Counted from the stretch's first letter, positions 15,263-24,642 are shown. The stretch is DNA of 61,474 bases from Planctomycetota bacterium (GCA_013286045.1 JABDGM010000014.1:1-61474); one strand, 5' to 3'. Notes: generated from the sequence alone by a model not told the origin. Numbers and translations: made by a program.

Positions 15263-16147
15263 GTGGAAGGCCCTTTTTCTTTCGATAGCTATACGGCAAG
15301 TAGCAATACAGCAGTGGGACTCGCTTCGACTGCGTTACGTGAGCGTGTCGATCGGGTTCGGACGACGAAGTCGATTTACGAGGGGTCGGAAACCGAGGCT
15401 GGCCGTGCGGCCACGCTTTCGATTGCAGCTGGGTCGACTCGGCAGAGCGCTCAGTTTCCTGCGTTCGCGCCGCTGCTCGAGGAATTGGAAGTCGCGGGCT
15501 GGAGCTCGCATCGGCGGATGCTGAGTGGGAATTTTCACGATTGGATGATGCTTGAAAATCAGACGATGATGGTCGTTGCCGGGCAAGCGGTCGCGATGCG
15601 CTCTGTCGAATTTGCCGATCCGCTCGAAGCGGCGATGGTGGCACAAGGCGCTTGGGCGACGATTCGGTCGCAGGCACATCATGCGAGCGACGCGGGAACG
15701 CTGCTATCGCTCGCCGCGCGAAGTTTGTGGACGAACGTTGGCGAGAACATTCAGGTGGAAGCGGCCGTTGCCGTGGTTGATCTGGAAGGCGGTCACTGTA
15801 GCGTGGCGGTCGCCGGCGACTGTATGGCCCTGCGAGTACAGGCGGGCTGTTGTGAGCAGATCGCCGCACGGCAGCCAATGCTGGGGGCAATCTCAGACTT
15901 TACGTATCTTGGGTACTCGGTGTCACTCGCGATGCGAGAGCGAATTGTGCTCATGGCGGATGATGCACGTCGTCGGCCGGTGGATATGATGGCGAAACTG
16001 GCCGGAAGTTTTGCCAAGCTCGATGCGAATGCACATCGGAAGCTGATGGCGGCAGATGCGATCGCGATGGTTCGCGAGGAGCGGGATCAGGCGGCGGAAT
16101 CTGGCGAGCGGGCGGCGGCGAGCATTGTCGGGGTGCGGCGTCGGTAG
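15263..16147 (+). CDS. SpoIIE/PP2C-like protein with degenerate metal sites
   Basis: A 294-residue protein. The second half follows the layout of SpoIIE/RsbU-type PP2C phosphatases: GNFHDW where active members have GDWYD, the strand VEAAVAVVDLEGG, AGDCMALRV where others have AGHPPP..., QPMLG where others have GPPLG, and IVLMADD in place of the LLYTDG strand. The metal-binding Asp and Gly residues of motifs I and II and the TDG Asp-Gly are not conserved, so it may be catalytically dead. The GTG at 15263 has AGGAG 7 nt upstream; the open frame before it (from 15080) is not supported. It ends 3 nt from the end of obgE, convergently. Homology is inferred by eye. Confidence 0.6.
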   Translation: MEGPFSFDSYTASSNTAVGLASTALRERVDRVRTTKSIYEGSETEAGRAATLSIAAGSTRQSAQFPAFAPLLEELEVAGWSSHRRMLSGNFHDWMMLENQTMMVVAGQAVAMRSVEFADPLEAAMVAQGAWATIRSQAHHASDAGTLLSLAARSLWTNVGENIQVEAAVAVVDLEGGHCSVAVAGDCMALRVQAGCCEQIAARQPMLGAISDFTYLGYSVSLAMRERIVLMADDARRRPVDMMAKLAGSFAKLDANAHRKLMAADAIAMVREERDQAAESGERAAASIVGVRRR

Positions 16148-16150
16148 GCC

Positions 16151-17158
16151 TTACTTATTCTCTGAGCTGCGGGCCTCGATCAAGGCTATGTGGGCGGCTC
16201 GCAATAGTTTGTCGAGGCCCTGCCCTGTGACGGATGAGAAGGCGATGACTTCGCGGCCGGCGATGGCGGCGAGTTTCTCTTGCACTTCGACTGCGGTGGG
16301 TAGTTCGGCTTTGCTGACCGCGAGAATTTCGGGGCGATCGGCGAGGCCGTGGCCGTATTGTTCCAGCTCGCTGCGGATCGCACGGTAGTTTTCGATCGGG
16401 TCGGTGCCATCCATCGGTTGCGGTTCGACGAGGTGGATCAGCACGCGCGTGCGCTCGACGTGACGCAGGAACTCATGGCCGAGGCCGGCGCCGGCATGGG
16501 CGCCTTCGATGAGGCCGGGGATATCCGCGATGACGAGCGTGCGGTCGATATCGAGGTGGACGATGCCGAGGTGCGGAATTTTGGTCGTGAAGGGATAATC
16601 GGCGATTTCGGGGCGCGCACGGGAGACACGGCTGAGCAGCGTGCTTTTGCCGGCGTTGGGTTTGCCGACGAGGCCGACGTCCGCGATTACTTTCAGCTCG
16701 AGCGTGAGGCGGCGCGACTCGCCCTCTTCGCCGCGCGTGAATTCGCGTGGGGCCTGGTTGGTTGCCGATTTAAAGCGGATATTACCTTTGCCACCCTTGC
16801 CTCCGCGAGCGGCGACCACTTGCTCGCCGAGTGTCGATAAATCTTTCAACACGTGGCCGTGCTCGGCGTCCATGATCACGGTGCCGGGCGGCAGTTTGAT
16901 GATCATGTCTTTTGCGCCGCGGCCGTGACAATCGGATCCGCGACCGTGCTCGCCGCGTTCGGCGCGCCATTGCTTGCGATGGGCGAGCGCGGAGAGCGTG
17001 TCCACTCCGGGCTCGGCGATCATGATGATGCTGCCGCCGTCGCCGCCATCGCCGCCATCGGGGCCGCCGCGCGGGACGTACTTCTCGCGGCGAAAGCTCA
17101 TGCAACCGTCACCACCGCGGCCGGCTTCGACTTCGATAGTGACGCGATCTACGAACAT
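16151..17158 (-). CDS. obgE: GTPase ObgE/CgtA
   Basis: A 335-residue essential GTPase linked to late 50S subunit assembly and stress responses. The N-terminal glycine-rich Obg fold ([32 protein letters not shown]) spans about residues 1-158. The G domain follows with G1 GKPNAGKS (165-172), the G2/Switch I segment [13 protein letters not shown]3 DIPGLIEGA and G4 AVSKAEL. G4 departs from NKxD, having SKAE. There is no C-terminal OCT domain. It is transcribed in the same direction as rpmA, which lies upstream beyond a terminator; rpmA-obgE neighbourhood is common in bacteria. Confidence 0.95.
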   Translation of the reverse strand: MFVDRVTIEVEAGRGGDGCMSFRREKYVPRGGPDGGDGGDGGSIIMIAEPGVDTLSALAHRKQWRAERGEHGRGSDCHGRGAKDMIIKLPPGTVIMDAEHGHVLKDLSTLGEQVVAARGGKGGKGNIRFKSATNQAPREFTRGEEGESRRLTLELKVIADVGLVGKPNAGKSTLLSRVSRARPEIADYPFTTKIPHLGIVHLDIDRTLVIADIPGLIEGAHAGAGLGHEFLRHVERTRVLIHLVEPQPMDGTDPIENYRAIRSELEQYGHGLADRPEILAVSKAELPTAVEVQEKLAAIAGREVIAFSSVTGQGLDKLLRAAHIALIEARSSENK

Positions 17159-17181
17159 GTGATGGACTAGCGTAAGAGGAA

Positions 17182-17212
17182 ATAAAAACAGGGATGCCAG
17201 ACGGCATCCCTG
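17182..17212 (-). terminator. Intrinsic terminator after rpmA
   Basis: CAGGGATGCC and GGCATCCCTG form a perfect 10-bp stem (17189-17198 with 17203-17212) around a 4-nt loop. On the minus strand it is followed by TTTTTATTT. It lies 29 nt after the rpmA stop and just before obgE, so it may limit read-through into obgE. Confidence 0.8.
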
Positions 17213-17240
17213 CTAGGCAGTTTTACAATGTGTTCGGAAA

Positions 17241-17492
17241 TCAGTTTTCGGAGGGGACCACGTTGACGCGGCGGCCTTCGCGGTCGAACTTCACCTGGCC
17301 ATCGACGAGGGCGAAAAGCGTGTAATCGCGGCCCTGACCGACGCCTTTGCCGGCGTGGAACTTGGTGCCGAGCTGGCGGACGATGATGTTGCCGGCGATT
17401 ACTTTTTCGCCGCCGTAGCGCTTCACACCACGACGTTGACCGTTGGAATCGCGACCGTTGCGGCTGGAGCCTTGACCTTTTTTATGTGCCAT
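17241..17492 (-). CDS. rpmA: 50S ribosomal protein L27
   Basis: An 83-residue L27. It begins [20 protein letters not shown], with the N-terminal tail that reaches the peptidyl-transferase centre, and has the conserved GVKRYGG and [19 protein letters not shown] blocks. AAGGCACC precedes the ATG. In most bacteria rplU (L21) is directly upstream; here the upstream gene is an unrelated secreted protein, so rplU must be elsewhere. No N-terminal prosequence of the firmicute type is present. Confidence 0.97.
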   Translation of the reverse strand: MAHKKGQGSSRNGRDSNGQRRGVKRYGGEKVIAGNIIVRQLGTKFHAGKGVGQGRDYTLFALVDGQVKFDREGRRVNVVPSEN

Positions 17493-17504
17493 GGTGGTGC
17501 CTTG

Positions 17505-17521
17505 GAGCTAAACCGCTAGCG
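17505..17521. repeat. CCGCNNGCGG-TTTAGCTC element upstream of rpmA
   Basis: The sequence gagctaaaccgctagcg lies 12 nt upstream of the rpmA start. On the coding strand it reads CGCTAGCGGTTTAGCTC, in which the first ten bases form a small palindrome. Confidence 0.65.
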
Positions 17522-17581
17522 ACGAACAAAGGGCCGCGGCGGGACAAAAATTAAGATAGGCTAACTTGTAGCCCGTCTATC

Positions 17582-18547
17582 CTACCGGTAGACCCAGTGG
17601 TAGGCAACCCCGTCGGAAACGCCGTAGAGATCACCTTTTCCGATCGGCGGGCCGTAACGGAATTCGCGCTCGTTGGGCTGCAATTCGTCGCCCGGGCGCC
17701 AGAAATTGAGCTGCAGCATTTTGCGGGTGAAGCGGCGGCCGCGGCCCGGGGGGTCGCCCGCGTGGTACGCGGCGGCGTTATCGGTCCAGCGGTATGAGTT
17801 CGTGAGACCGCCGACCAAGATCGTGAAGAAATCCATTCGCGGATCGACGTCGACCCAGGTGGCAACGCCCCAGACGTCGTGCGTGATGCGGCCTTCGCTT
17901 ACGGGGATTGGCTGCTCGGCGATTTCGACGCTATTGAGCAGCGGCTGGCCGATTTTTTCGCGGTCGGCGATAGCGGCATCGGCGGCTGGAATCACACGGT
18001 CGAGATACTGTTTGCCGACGGACTTGCCGTTCGCCTGACGATCTTCGGATTCCAAAATGAATTGCGGAAGGAAGCGAACTGCGCCGCCTTTGCCGGGCTG
18101 GGTGCCGTAGACGCCGTCCTTCCCTTCGACGGGCTTTAGCGTTTGACCCGTGTTGCGAATGCGATAAACGAGATAGTACACCAGCTTATGTTCCGTGCTG
18201 CCGGAGGCGGTCGGGACATCGACCTCGATCATGCGGAGTGGCTTGAAGGAGAACTCGAGGCAGTTGATTTCGCGACGGAATTTCACCTGGTTCGCCATGC
18301 CAGCGAGCGTTTCGTTCGCGGCCATGAACTCGGGCTTCCAACTCAGATCGGGATTGGCTTTTAGCTCGATGACGTCGTGCGTGCTGACGGTGTCGTCCGG
18401 CTCTAGACTTGGCGGAATCGTGGTTAGCACGCCGGGAGCGAGTGGTCGTTCGGCTGGCGGGGCAGCCAACGAAGAAGCTGCCGAGCAGAAAACCAGCGAT
18501 GCGGCCAACGGCAGACACGCCAACGAAATGTACGCAAATCGGTGCAT
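17582..18547 (-). CDS. Secreted protein of unknown function
   Basis: A 321-residue protein with a clear Sec signal peptide (residues 1-29, ending in SSLAAPP). The mature part has mixed beta character with aromatic-rich strands (NCLEFSFKPLRMIEVDVP, HKLVYYLVYRIRNTG, DFFTILVGGLTNSYRW). No catalytic motif or known domain was recognised. It looks like one of the conserved planctomycete envelope proteins. It lies upstream of rpmA on the same strand with a 90-nt gap that includes a repeat element, so cotranscription is possible but not shown. Confidence 0.7.
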   Translation of the reverse strand: MHRFAYISLACLPLAASLVFCSAASSLAAPPAERPLAPGVLTTIPPSLEPDDTVSTHDVIELKANPDLSWKPEFMAANETLAGMANQVKFRREINCLEFSFKPLRMIEVDVPTASGSTEHKLVYYLVYRIRNTGQTLKPVEGKDGVYGTQPGKGGAVRFLPQFILESEDRQANGKSVGKQYLDRVIPAADAAIADREKIGQPLLNSVEIAEQPIPVSEGRITHDVWGVATWVDVDPRMDFFTILVGGLTNSYRWTDNAAAYHAGDPPGRGRRFTRKMLQLNFWRPGDELQPNEREFRYGPPIGKGDLYGVSDGVAYHWVYR

Positions 18548-18745
18548 GAAAATCCCAAGAGCGCTCGGAAGAGAGGCACGAATTGCACCGCGCCCCTAGA
18601 ATTCCAGTATAGATACGGGAAACGGCAGCGGCAACAAATCGCCGAGGGATACGCCTTGGCGTGGCGTGGGCTCGTTACCGGAGGGTCGCGGCAAAGCCGC
18701 GAAAAATGGCGGCACGACGGGATCAACTGCTACAATCGTGCCGGG

Positions 18746-18797
18746 AAAAAGCCACCCGGCCCCGTGCTTGGCTGGGATAGAAACACACGGGGCCGGG
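18746..18797 (-). terminator. Intrinsic terminator after the EF-hand protein gene
   Basis: CCCGGCCCCGTG (18755-18766) and CACGGGGCCGGG (18786-18797) are perfect 12-bp arms with a 19-nt loop. On the minus strand a TTTTT run follows (18746-18750). It lies 16 nt after the stop at 18813. Confidence 0.75.
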
Positions 18798-18812
18798 CGC
18801 TAACGAGAGAGA

Positions 18813-19808
18813 CTAAATAGCCGTTACGGCGTTGTCCTTTTCAGGGCCATGATCGTCTTCTGAGCGATCGCGGCGTGGTGGTCGACGGTCATCGTCATCA
18901 CCATCTCGGTCGCCCGGGGGTGGGCCGCGGCGGCCGTCGCGTTCGAAGAATCGGCGACCGCGGGGTGGGCCGTCGCCATCTGCACCAGGACCGCCACCAG
19001 GAGGCCCGGGACGCCGACGGAATTCAGGACCGTCGTCATCGTCGCCGTCACGATCGCGGCGCGGCGGACCCTCGGGACGACGGAACCGCGGGCCATCGCC
19101 ATCGCGCCAGCGTGGCGGGCCTTCGGGACCCATGTTGCCTTCGATAAACCGGCCCTCGAGGCGGCCTTCGAAGTGCCCTTCAAAATGCCCGCGGCGCATA
19201 CCATCGGAATCTGGACCACGTTCGGCTGCGATGCGCGGGCGACCGGGCGGCGGTGGCGGCATGTGCTCGTGGACGTATTCGGCGAGGGCCATGAACTCTT
19301 CTTTGCTCAGCTTGCCGTCGCCGTCCTTATCGAACTTGGAAAACATTTCTTCGGGCTTCGGCATTTTGGGCGGACCATCGTGGTGGCCATCTGGGCCGCG
19401 GCCGTCGTGATGACCGTCTGGGCCGTGACCATCTCGATGATGACCATCTCGATGATGACCATCTCGATGATGACCGTCACCATCATGGCCATCTCGATCA
19501 TGTCCGCCGCGATCTTCGCCGTCTTCTTTGTGCCGCGGTCGCTCACTGCCTTCGCCATCGTCACCTCTCTCACGATGGCGTCGCTCCATGAGCTCACGCA
19601 TTTTTTGGCGGGCTTCCTGGCGTTCATCGTCGCTGAGTTTGCCGTCGCCGTTTTTGTCAAACTCTTTGACGATCTTTTCGCGAATTTCGGCGCGGGCTGC
19701 GCCGTCGTCGCCTTTCTTGGCATCGCTGCTGTCGGAATCTGCAGCCATGACAGTCATGGCCAGCAGACTGGCAGTCGCGAGGACAAAACTACTTACAAAA
19801 TACCGCAT
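18813..19808 (-). CDS. Secreted EF-hand protein with His/Asp/Gly and Pro/Arg/Asp-rich repeats
   Basis: A 331-residue protein with a signal peptide (residues 1-22, ending VMAADS). Two EF-hand loops are clear: DKNGDGKLSDDE and DKDGDGKLSKEE. Between them is a histidine-rich stretch built on HHRDG and DGHHDG units, and the C-terminal 150 residues are low complexity (Pro, Arg, Asp, Gly). Such features suit calcium and possibly transition-metal binding outside the cytoplasm. The frame runs to 20111, but the ATG at 19808 starts the signal peptide and follows AAAGGTG. Three perfect 15-bp direct repeats at 19427-19471 encode the HHRDG units, showing recent expansion. Function is unknown. Confidence 0.8.
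   Translation of the reverse strand: MRYFVSSFVLATASLLAMTVMAADSDSSDAKKGDDGAARAEIREKIVKEFDKNGDGKLSDDERQEARQKMRELMERRHRERGDDGEGSERPRHKEDGEDRGGHDRDGHDGDGHHRDGHHRDGHHRDGHGPDGHHDGRGPDGHHDGPPKMPKPEEMFSKFDKDGDGKLSKEEFMALAEYVHEHMPPPPPGRPRIAAERGPDSDGMRRGHFEGHFEGRLEGRFIEGNMGPEGPPRWRDGDGPRFRRPEGPPRRDRDGDDDDGPEFRRRPGPPGGGPGADGDGPPRGRRFFERDGRRGPPPGDRDGDDDDRRPPRRDRSEDDHGPEKDNAVTAI
19427..19471. repeat. Three perfect 15-bp tandem repeats (HHRDG units)
   Basis: The unit gaccatctcgatgat occurs three times without change. It is a multiple of three, so copy-number changes keep the reading frame of the EF-hand protein gene. Degenerate copies flank it on both sides. Confidence 0.9.
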
Positions 19809-19929
19809 GTGTTTTTCACCTTTCCGATGTGTGGGTTGCGAGAAGGGCTGATAGCAGCCAAGTTTAATTCGCAACATAAGACGATGAGATCGGCCTGAAC
19901 TGGTTTTTGCCCATCGGGGAAGCTTCCAA

Positions 19930-19959
19930 AGATAAAACCCCGCGGGAATCGCGGGGTTT
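19930..19959 (-). terminator. fba: Intrinsic terminator after the aldolase gene
   Basis: AAACCCCGCG and CGCGGGGTTT form a perfect 10-bp stem (19935-19944 with 19950-19959) around a 5-nt loop, followed on the minus strand by TTTTATCTTT. It lies 53 nt after the aldolase stop. Confidence 0.75.
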
Positions 19960-20011
19960 CGGGGAAGTTTCAGAAATCTCGACATGCGGCCAGCGACATT
20001 CGTCGCAGCCG

Positions 20012-21055
20012 CTACACCATGGCGTAGAAGCTCACGAACTCCTTGCAGGAGACGGGCTTGATCTTGCGAGCCTGACCAGCCTGGCCGAAGGCGGTCATGC
20101 GGGCGATGCAAACTTTCTTCATGGCATCGCGGGCTGGCTTTAGGTAGTCGCGCGGGTCGAACTTTTCTGGCGACTCGGCGAACACCTTTCGGATCGCGCC
20201 AGTGATGGCGAGGCGGTTATCCGTGTCGACGTTCACTTTGCGGACGCCGTGCTTGATGCCGCGCTGAATTTCTTCGACCGGCACACCCCAGGTTTGCTTG
20301 AGCTTGCCGCCGAACTTGTTGATCACGTCTTGCAGGTCTTGCGGCACGCTGCTGGAGCCGTGCATGACGAGGTGGCAATTCGGCAGGCGGCGATGGATCT
20401 CCTCGATGCGGTCCATGGCGAGGACTTCGCCGGTGGGCTTCTTGGTGAACTTGTAAGCGCCGTGGCTGGTACCAATCGCGACGGCGAGTGCATCGACGCC
20501 GGTTTCGGCGACGAAGCGTTCGGCTTCATCAGGATCTGTTAGAAGTTGGTCGTGCGAGAGCACGCCTTCGGCGCCGTGGCCGTCTTCTTTTTCACCGTGC
20601 CCGGATTCGAGCGAGCCGAGGCAACCGAGTTCACCCTCTACCGAGACACCGCGGGCGTGAGCTTCGTCGCAAACCTGGCGCGTGACTTTGACGTTGTAGT
20701 CGAAGTCGGCCGGGGTCTTGCCATCTTCCTTGAGCGAGCCGTCCATCATCACGGAGGTGAAGTTGTTGTCTATCGCGCTTTTGCAAGTCGCGGGACTGTT
20801 GCCGTGATCCTGGTGCATGCAAACCGGGATCTCCGGGTACAGCTCGGCCGCGGCCAGCATGAGGTGCTTGAGGTAGTTGTCTTGCGAGTACGAGCGGGCG
20901 CCGCGCGAGGCCTGCACGATGACGGGCGAATCCGTTTCGCGGGCGGCTTCCATGATCGCTTGGATCTGCTCCATGTTGTTGACGTTGAACGCGGCGAGAC
21001 CGTAATCGTTCTCGGCAGCGTGATCGAGCAGTAATCGCATGGGGACGAGGGGCAT
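20012..21055 (-). CDS. fba: Class II fructose-1,6-bisphosphate aldolase
   Basis: A 347-residue zinc-dependent aldolase that splits fructose 1,6-bisphosphate into DHAP and glyceraldehyde 3-phosphate (or runs the reverse in gluconeogenesis). Seen are the start [20 protein letters not shown], the zinc/catalytic MHQDHG motif, GELGCLG, the glycine/His loop ([10 protein letters not shown]), and HGSSSVP with a further zinc histidine. The ATG at 21055 has AAGGAG 7 nt upstream; the longer frame to 21121 is not needed. The C-terminal part matches the form often called CbbA. It is monocistronic, with its own terminator. Confidence 0.95.
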   Translation of the reverse strand: MPLVPMRLLLDHAAENDYGLAAFNVNNMEQIQAIMEAARETDSPVIVQASRGARSYSQDNYLKHLMLAAAELYPEIPVCMHQDHGNSPATCKSAIDNNFTSVMMDGSLKEDGKTPADFDYNVKVTRQVCDEAHARGVSVEGELGCLGSLESGHGEKEDGHGAEGVLSHDQLLTDPDEAERFVAETGVDALAVAIGTSHGAYKFTKKPTGEVLAMDRIEEIHRRLPNCHLVMHGSSSVPQDLQDVINKFGGKLKQTWGVPVEEIQRGIKHGVRKVNVDTDNRLAITGAIRKVFAESPEKFDPRDYLKPARDAMKKVCIARMTAFGQAGQARKIKPVSCKEFVSFYAMV

Positions 21056-21168
21056 GGTGCACTCCTTATGAAAAGCCTGCGGCAAAGGCCGGCGGCAGTC
21101 GTTTATCAACCGAACCCGCATTTTAACGGGTCGGGGCGGCTGCGGGGAAGATGCCGGGCGGGTTGAAA

Positions 21169-22065
21169 CTAGGGCTTCCCGCTGTCGGCAAACGCGTCGC
21201 TTTGCGGCACTTCGGCAAGGCGGATGAGAATCAGCTTTTGCTGGGGGCCGTCGGCCGTGTCGACGGTGTGGAAGTAATGGCCGAGGCGGCTTCCGGCGTC
21301 GGGCATGCTCATCAGCACGAGCATTTCGCCCGGCGCAAGCTTTACAGACATGCGAAGCCGGTCGAAGACTTCGCGCTCCTTGAGCGAGGCTTGCCGGAGG
21401 ACGCCGTCATCGCCGCCGGTGTAGCGAAGGCGCGGCGTGCCGTGGTTGATTTCCGGCGTGAGCTCGACGGTGGCAGATTGGTCGGGACGCGGGTCGACTT
21501 TTAGCGAGTAGATTGCGTCGGCTTGTTCGAAAGTATGGCCAGTCAGCTCGGCGCCCTCGCTGATAAGCAGCGGCATCGAGGGATACGGCTCAGAGGCCTG
21601 AATTTCAAACCGCTCGTTGCGGCGCAGTCGGCGGGTGCGGCCGTGGATGATTGGCTCGGTAAGCAGATCGGCGGTTTGAGACTTTTTGGTGCTGGCAGAA
21701 CTGGCGGCAGTCACTGCCGTTTTCTCATCGGACGTTGCGCCCTGGTGCAAGACTTTGTCGATCGCGGGCGGCAGGGTGCCAGAGATCACTCCCGCGCGGA
21801 TGCCGTTGTTTACTAGCGCTCGACGGACGGCCGGATCGATTTGCGTTTCGTCGATCTCGCGCCAGGCTGCATCGTCTAGGACTGCATCGTTAACGGGGAA
21901 GCGAGCCCAGATGATTTCCATCGTCACGCTGTCAGGCGACGCAGCCGCTGGCTTTAGCGGCGATTGGCCGTGGAGCATGGGATGATCGGCGGGGAACATG
22001 TGACAGCCACTCAGACATAACGCGAGCAGAATTAACGCAGCGCGAATGTGGTGAGCGTTTTTCAT
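21169..22065 (-). CDS. Putative lipoprotein, unknown function
   Basis: A 298-residue protein with a lipoprotein signal: charged start, hydrophobic stretch and lipobox LSGC at about residues 18-21. The body has a helical middle (an Ala/Ser/Thr-rich linker at about 110-130) and a beta-rich C-terminal half ([36 protein letters not shown]). No known domain was recognised. It lies downstream of rplQ on the same strand (135-nt gap), so it may receive read-through from the alpha operon. Probably envelope-attached. Confidence 0.7.
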   Translation of the reverse strand: MKNAHHIRAALILLALCLSGCHMFPADHPMLHGQSPLKPAAASPDSVTMEIIWARFPVNDAVLDDAAWREIDETQIDPAVRRALVNNGIRAGVISGTLPPAIDKVLHQGATSDEKTAVTAASSASTKKSQTADLLTEPIIHGRTRRLRRNERFEIQASEPYPSMPLLISEGAELTGHTFEQADAIYSLKVDPRPDQSATVELTPEINHGTPRLRYTGGDDGVLRQASLKEREVFDRLRMSVKLAPGEMLVLMSMPDAGSRLGHYFHTVDTADGPQQKLILIRLAEVPQSDAFADSGKP

Positions 22066-22200
22066 CGAGGCGGCAGCCGAGCCGGTGACTGCGCACTCGA
22101 ATGCGCAGCCAGAAGAGTGAGGCCGTTCGAAGGAACGGGCTGCGAAGAATAGGACAACGCGCCATTGCAGTCAACGCGGCGTGGCGGCGGTGCTAGCGGG

Positions 22201-22818
22201 CTACTTCGTTGCGGCCGCTGGCTTCTTCTTTTTCGGCGCGGCTTCGGGCTTTGGTTCGCCTTCGAAGGTGGGGCGAACACTGCGCTCTGCGACGCGGTCG
22301 CGGACGCCGACGAATTCGATCACTGCGCGAATGCCAGCATCACCGAGGCGAGGCTTGGCGAGGCGGAGAATGCGGGTGTAACCACCCGGTCGATCGGCGA
22401 AGCGCGGGGCAACTTCGGCGAACAATACGCTGACTGCTTGCTTGTTACCAAGCAGCTGCAGGCAGCGGCGGCGCGCGGCGACCGACGGCGCGATCGCTTG
22501 GTTCCACTTGGCCCAGCGATCGCTCTTGCGCCAGGTCTTCCAGGCATCGCTGCCACGATCGGAGTTCGATCCGAACTCGTTCGCAGAGTCCTCGGCGGCT
22601 AGGCCGCGGCGCGCTACGGTGATGCACTTCTCGACTAGCGGGCGAACTTCTTTCGCCTTCGAGATCGTGGTGATCATGCGGCCCTTCACCTTGGGCTTGT
22701 TGTCGTCGTGTTCGGCATCGCGCTCGGTGAGGAATAGGGCGCTCGCGAGGCTCTTGAGCAACGCGCGTTGATGGCTGGGGCTACGGCCGAGTTTTCGGCC
22801 ACGTTTTCGATGTCGCAT
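22201..22818 (-). CDS. rplQ: 50S ribosomal protein L17, enlarged
   Basis: A 205-residue L17, far longer than the usual 115-130. The N-terminal MRHRKRGRKLGRSPSHQRAL and the C-terminal RFADRPGGYTRILRL, RLGDAGIRAVIEFV blocks are canonical. Relative to E. coli L17 there is an extra stretch at about residues 34-47 and a larger one at about 73-113 (Ser/Trp/Lys rich), plus a Lys/Ala/Pro tail. It is the last gene of the S10-spc-alpha run and lies 62 nt after rpoA, a gap that contains a TTTAGCTC element. Confidence 0.95.
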   Translation of the reverse strand: MRHRKRGRKLGRSPSHQRALLKSLASALFLTERDAEHDDNKPKVKGRMITTISKAKEVRPLVEKCITVARRGLAAEDSANEFGSNSDRGSDAWKTWRKSDRWAKWNQAIAPSVAARRRCLQLLGNKQAVSVLFAEVAPRFADRPGGYTRILRLAKPRLGDAGIRAVIEFVGVRDRVAERSVRPTFEGEPKPEAAPKKKKPAAATK

Positions 22819-22843
22819 GATTGCACCGTTAGATTCTTATGGC

Positions 22844-22861
22844 GAGCTAAACCGCGAGCGG
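22844..22861. repeat. CCGCNNGCGG-TTTAGCTC element between rpoA and rplQ
   Basis: The sequence gagctaaaccgcgagcgg lies 25 nt upstream of rplQ. On the coding strand it reads CCGCTCGCGGTTTAGCTC. Confidence 0.65.
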
Positions 22862-22880
22862 CTTGCTGTATTGTTGATTG

Positions 22881-23873
22881 CTAGACGCCGGCGGGGGTCG
22901 CGGGAAGCCGCATGCCGAGATGCAGGCTCAGGTCGCGTAGTTTGTTGCGAACTTCGGTGAGTGTGGTTTCGCCGAAGTTGCGAACTTCCAACAGCTGATC
23001 TTCCGTCTTCGTAACCAGGTCGCGAACCGTCATGATGTTTTCCGATTCGAGGCAGTTACCAGCCCGCACCGAGAGGTTCAAATCGGCGAGACTCATCGCG
23101 AGCTTCGCTTCGAGACCTGCATCCATCGTGACGGTGACATCGCGGGCTGGCGAACGCACTTGCGGGCCGAGCTCGGTATACTGCACGAACGGATTGAGAT
23201 GTTTGCGGAGAATCTTGGCGGCCTCGACGAGCGCCATTTCGGGCGCGATCGAACCGTTGGTCCAGATCTCGAGCGTGAGCTTGTCGTAGTTGGTCTTTTG
23301 ACCGACACGCGTTTCTTCGATGCCGTACCGAACGCGGACGACCGGGCTGTAGACCGCGTCGACCGGGATGATGCCGATTTCCTGGATATTCGCACCGTGC
23401 TCGGTCGAGGGGACGTAGCCGCGGCCGTTCTCGATGACCATTTCCATGACGAAGGGCACGTTATCCGTGAGCGTCGCCAGGACATGATCAGGGTTGAGAA
23501 TTTCTACCGCTTCATCGGTTTCGATATCGGACGCGAGGATCGGACCGGCGGTGTTCTTTTCGACCCGCAGGACGCGCGTCGTTTCGCTGTGATTCTTGAC
23601 GACGATCGACTTTATGTTCAGCACGATATCGGTGACGTCTTCCAACACGCCTTTGATCGTGGTGAACTCGTGTTGGGCATTGTGGACCTTGATCTGCGTG
23701 ACCGCGCTGCCTTCCAGGCTGGAGAGGAGTACGCGGCGCAGGCCGTTACCGATCGTGGAGCCAAAACCGCGTTCGAACGGCTCGGCGATGAACTTGCCGT
23801 AGGTCGAGCTCAGGGTAGCTGCTTCGCAGGTTACTGCGCTAGGCAACTCGAGTCCGCGCCATCGGATATGCAT
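22881..23873 (-). CDS. rpoA: DNA-directed RNA polymerase subunit alpha
   Basis: A 330-residue alpha subunit that dimerises to start polymerase assembly. The N-terminal domain has the dimer/beta-contact block [24 protein letters not shown] (here noted by its [12 protein letters not shown] core). The C-terminal domain (about 255-320) has the two helix-hairpin-helix segments, with [20 protein letters not shown] and [13 protein letters not shown]. Length and layout are normal. It sits between rpsD and rplQ, the usual alpha-operon place. Confidence 0.97.
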   Translation of the reverse strand: MHIRWRGLELPSAVTCEAATLSSTYGKFIAEPFERGFGSTIGNGLRRVLLSSLEGSAVTQIKVHNAQHEFTTIKGVLEDVTDIVLNIKSIVVKNHSETTRVLRVEKNTAGPILASDIETDEAVEILNPDHVLATLTDNVPFVMEMVIENGRGYVPSTEHGANIQEIGIIPVDAVYSPVVRVRYGIEETRVGQKTNYDKLTLEIWTNGSIAPEMALVEAAKILRKHLNPFVQYTELGPQVRSPARDVTVTMDAGLEAKLAMSLADLNLSVRAGNCLESENIMTVRDLVTKTEDQLLEVRNFGETTLTEVRNKLRDLSLHLGMRLPATPAGV

Positions 23874-23972
23874 TTGAAATCTCCGTTGTTGGATGCTGTG
23901 TGTACGCTGGTGGACGACGTGTGGCCATCGTCGGACTGGCCGCCGACGACGCGTTCTTCTAGATCGTCCGAA

Positions 23973-24599
23973 TTATCGCGAGCAAAGCTCAACGATCAGT
24001 TGGGTCTGGATGGGGATGGAAACATCATCGGCGGCGGGTAGGCGGCCGACGACACCTTCCGGAATTTGCGAATCGTTGCGGGATAAAAAATCGGGGACAT
24101 CGCGGCTGGATTCGGCCAGTGCGCCGCGAACCAGGTCGAGGCTCTTGGCACGATTGTTCACGCGAATGACATCGCCAATGCGAACCTGGTAGCTGGGGAT
24201 GTTGACGCCGTGGCCATTCACCGTGATGTGGCCGTGGCGAATGATCTGCCGAGCTTGAGCGCGGCTTTGGCCGAAGCCGAGGCGGTGGACGACGTTATCC
24301 AAACGGCGCTCAAGGATGACCATCAGAGCATCGCCGGTGTTGCCTTTGCCTTTAACAGCCTGGTGGAAGTATTTGCGGAATTGGCGTTCGAGCACGCCAT
24401 AATAGTGCTTGACCTTTTGCTTCTCGCGCAGATGGGTGCCGTAATCCGTGAGCTTGCCGCGGCGCTGCTGGTGCATGCCAGGGGGATTATCGCGGCGTTC
24501 GATCGCACACTTCGGCGTATCGCAGCGCGAGCCTTTGAGGAACAGCTTGAGTCCGTCGCGACGGCAGAGGCGACAAACGGGTCCGGTATATCGTGCCAT
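23973..24599 (-). CDS. rpsD: 30S ribosomal protein S4 (zinc-binding form)
   Basis: A 208-residue S4, a primary 16S rRNA binder and alpha-operon regulator in some bacteria. The N-terminal Cys set C9, C12, C26, C31 is the zinc-type arrangement. The S4 RNA-binding domain lies near residues 95-155 (LERRLDNVVHRLGFG, QARQIIRHGHITVNG). The frame is open to 24704, but the ATG at 24599 gives the canonical MARYTGP start. It follows rpsK by 43 nt. Confidence 0.96.
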   Translation of the reverse strand: MARYTGPVCRLCRRDGLKLFLKGSRCDTPKCAIERRDNPPGMHQQRRGKLTDYGTHLREKQKVKHYYGVLERQFRKYFHQAVKGKGNTGDALMVILERRLDNVVHRLGFGQSRAQARQIIRHGHITVNGHGVNIPSYQVRIGDVIRVNNRAKSLDLVRGALAESSRDVPDFLSRNDSQIPEGVVGRLPAADDVSIPIQTQLIVELCSR

Positions 24600-24642
24600 G
24601 GATCTTTTTGGTGGTTGTTTGTTGTGCGATGGGGAGACGCTG

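Noticed and set aside
19427-19471. CRISPR-like repeat
   Set aside because: Units are 15 bp without spacers and are coding (HHRDG), so it is a protein repeat.
19809-20111. Longer N-terminus for the EF-hand protein
   Set aside because: It would bury the signal peptide and run through the aldolase terminator and into the aldolase gene.
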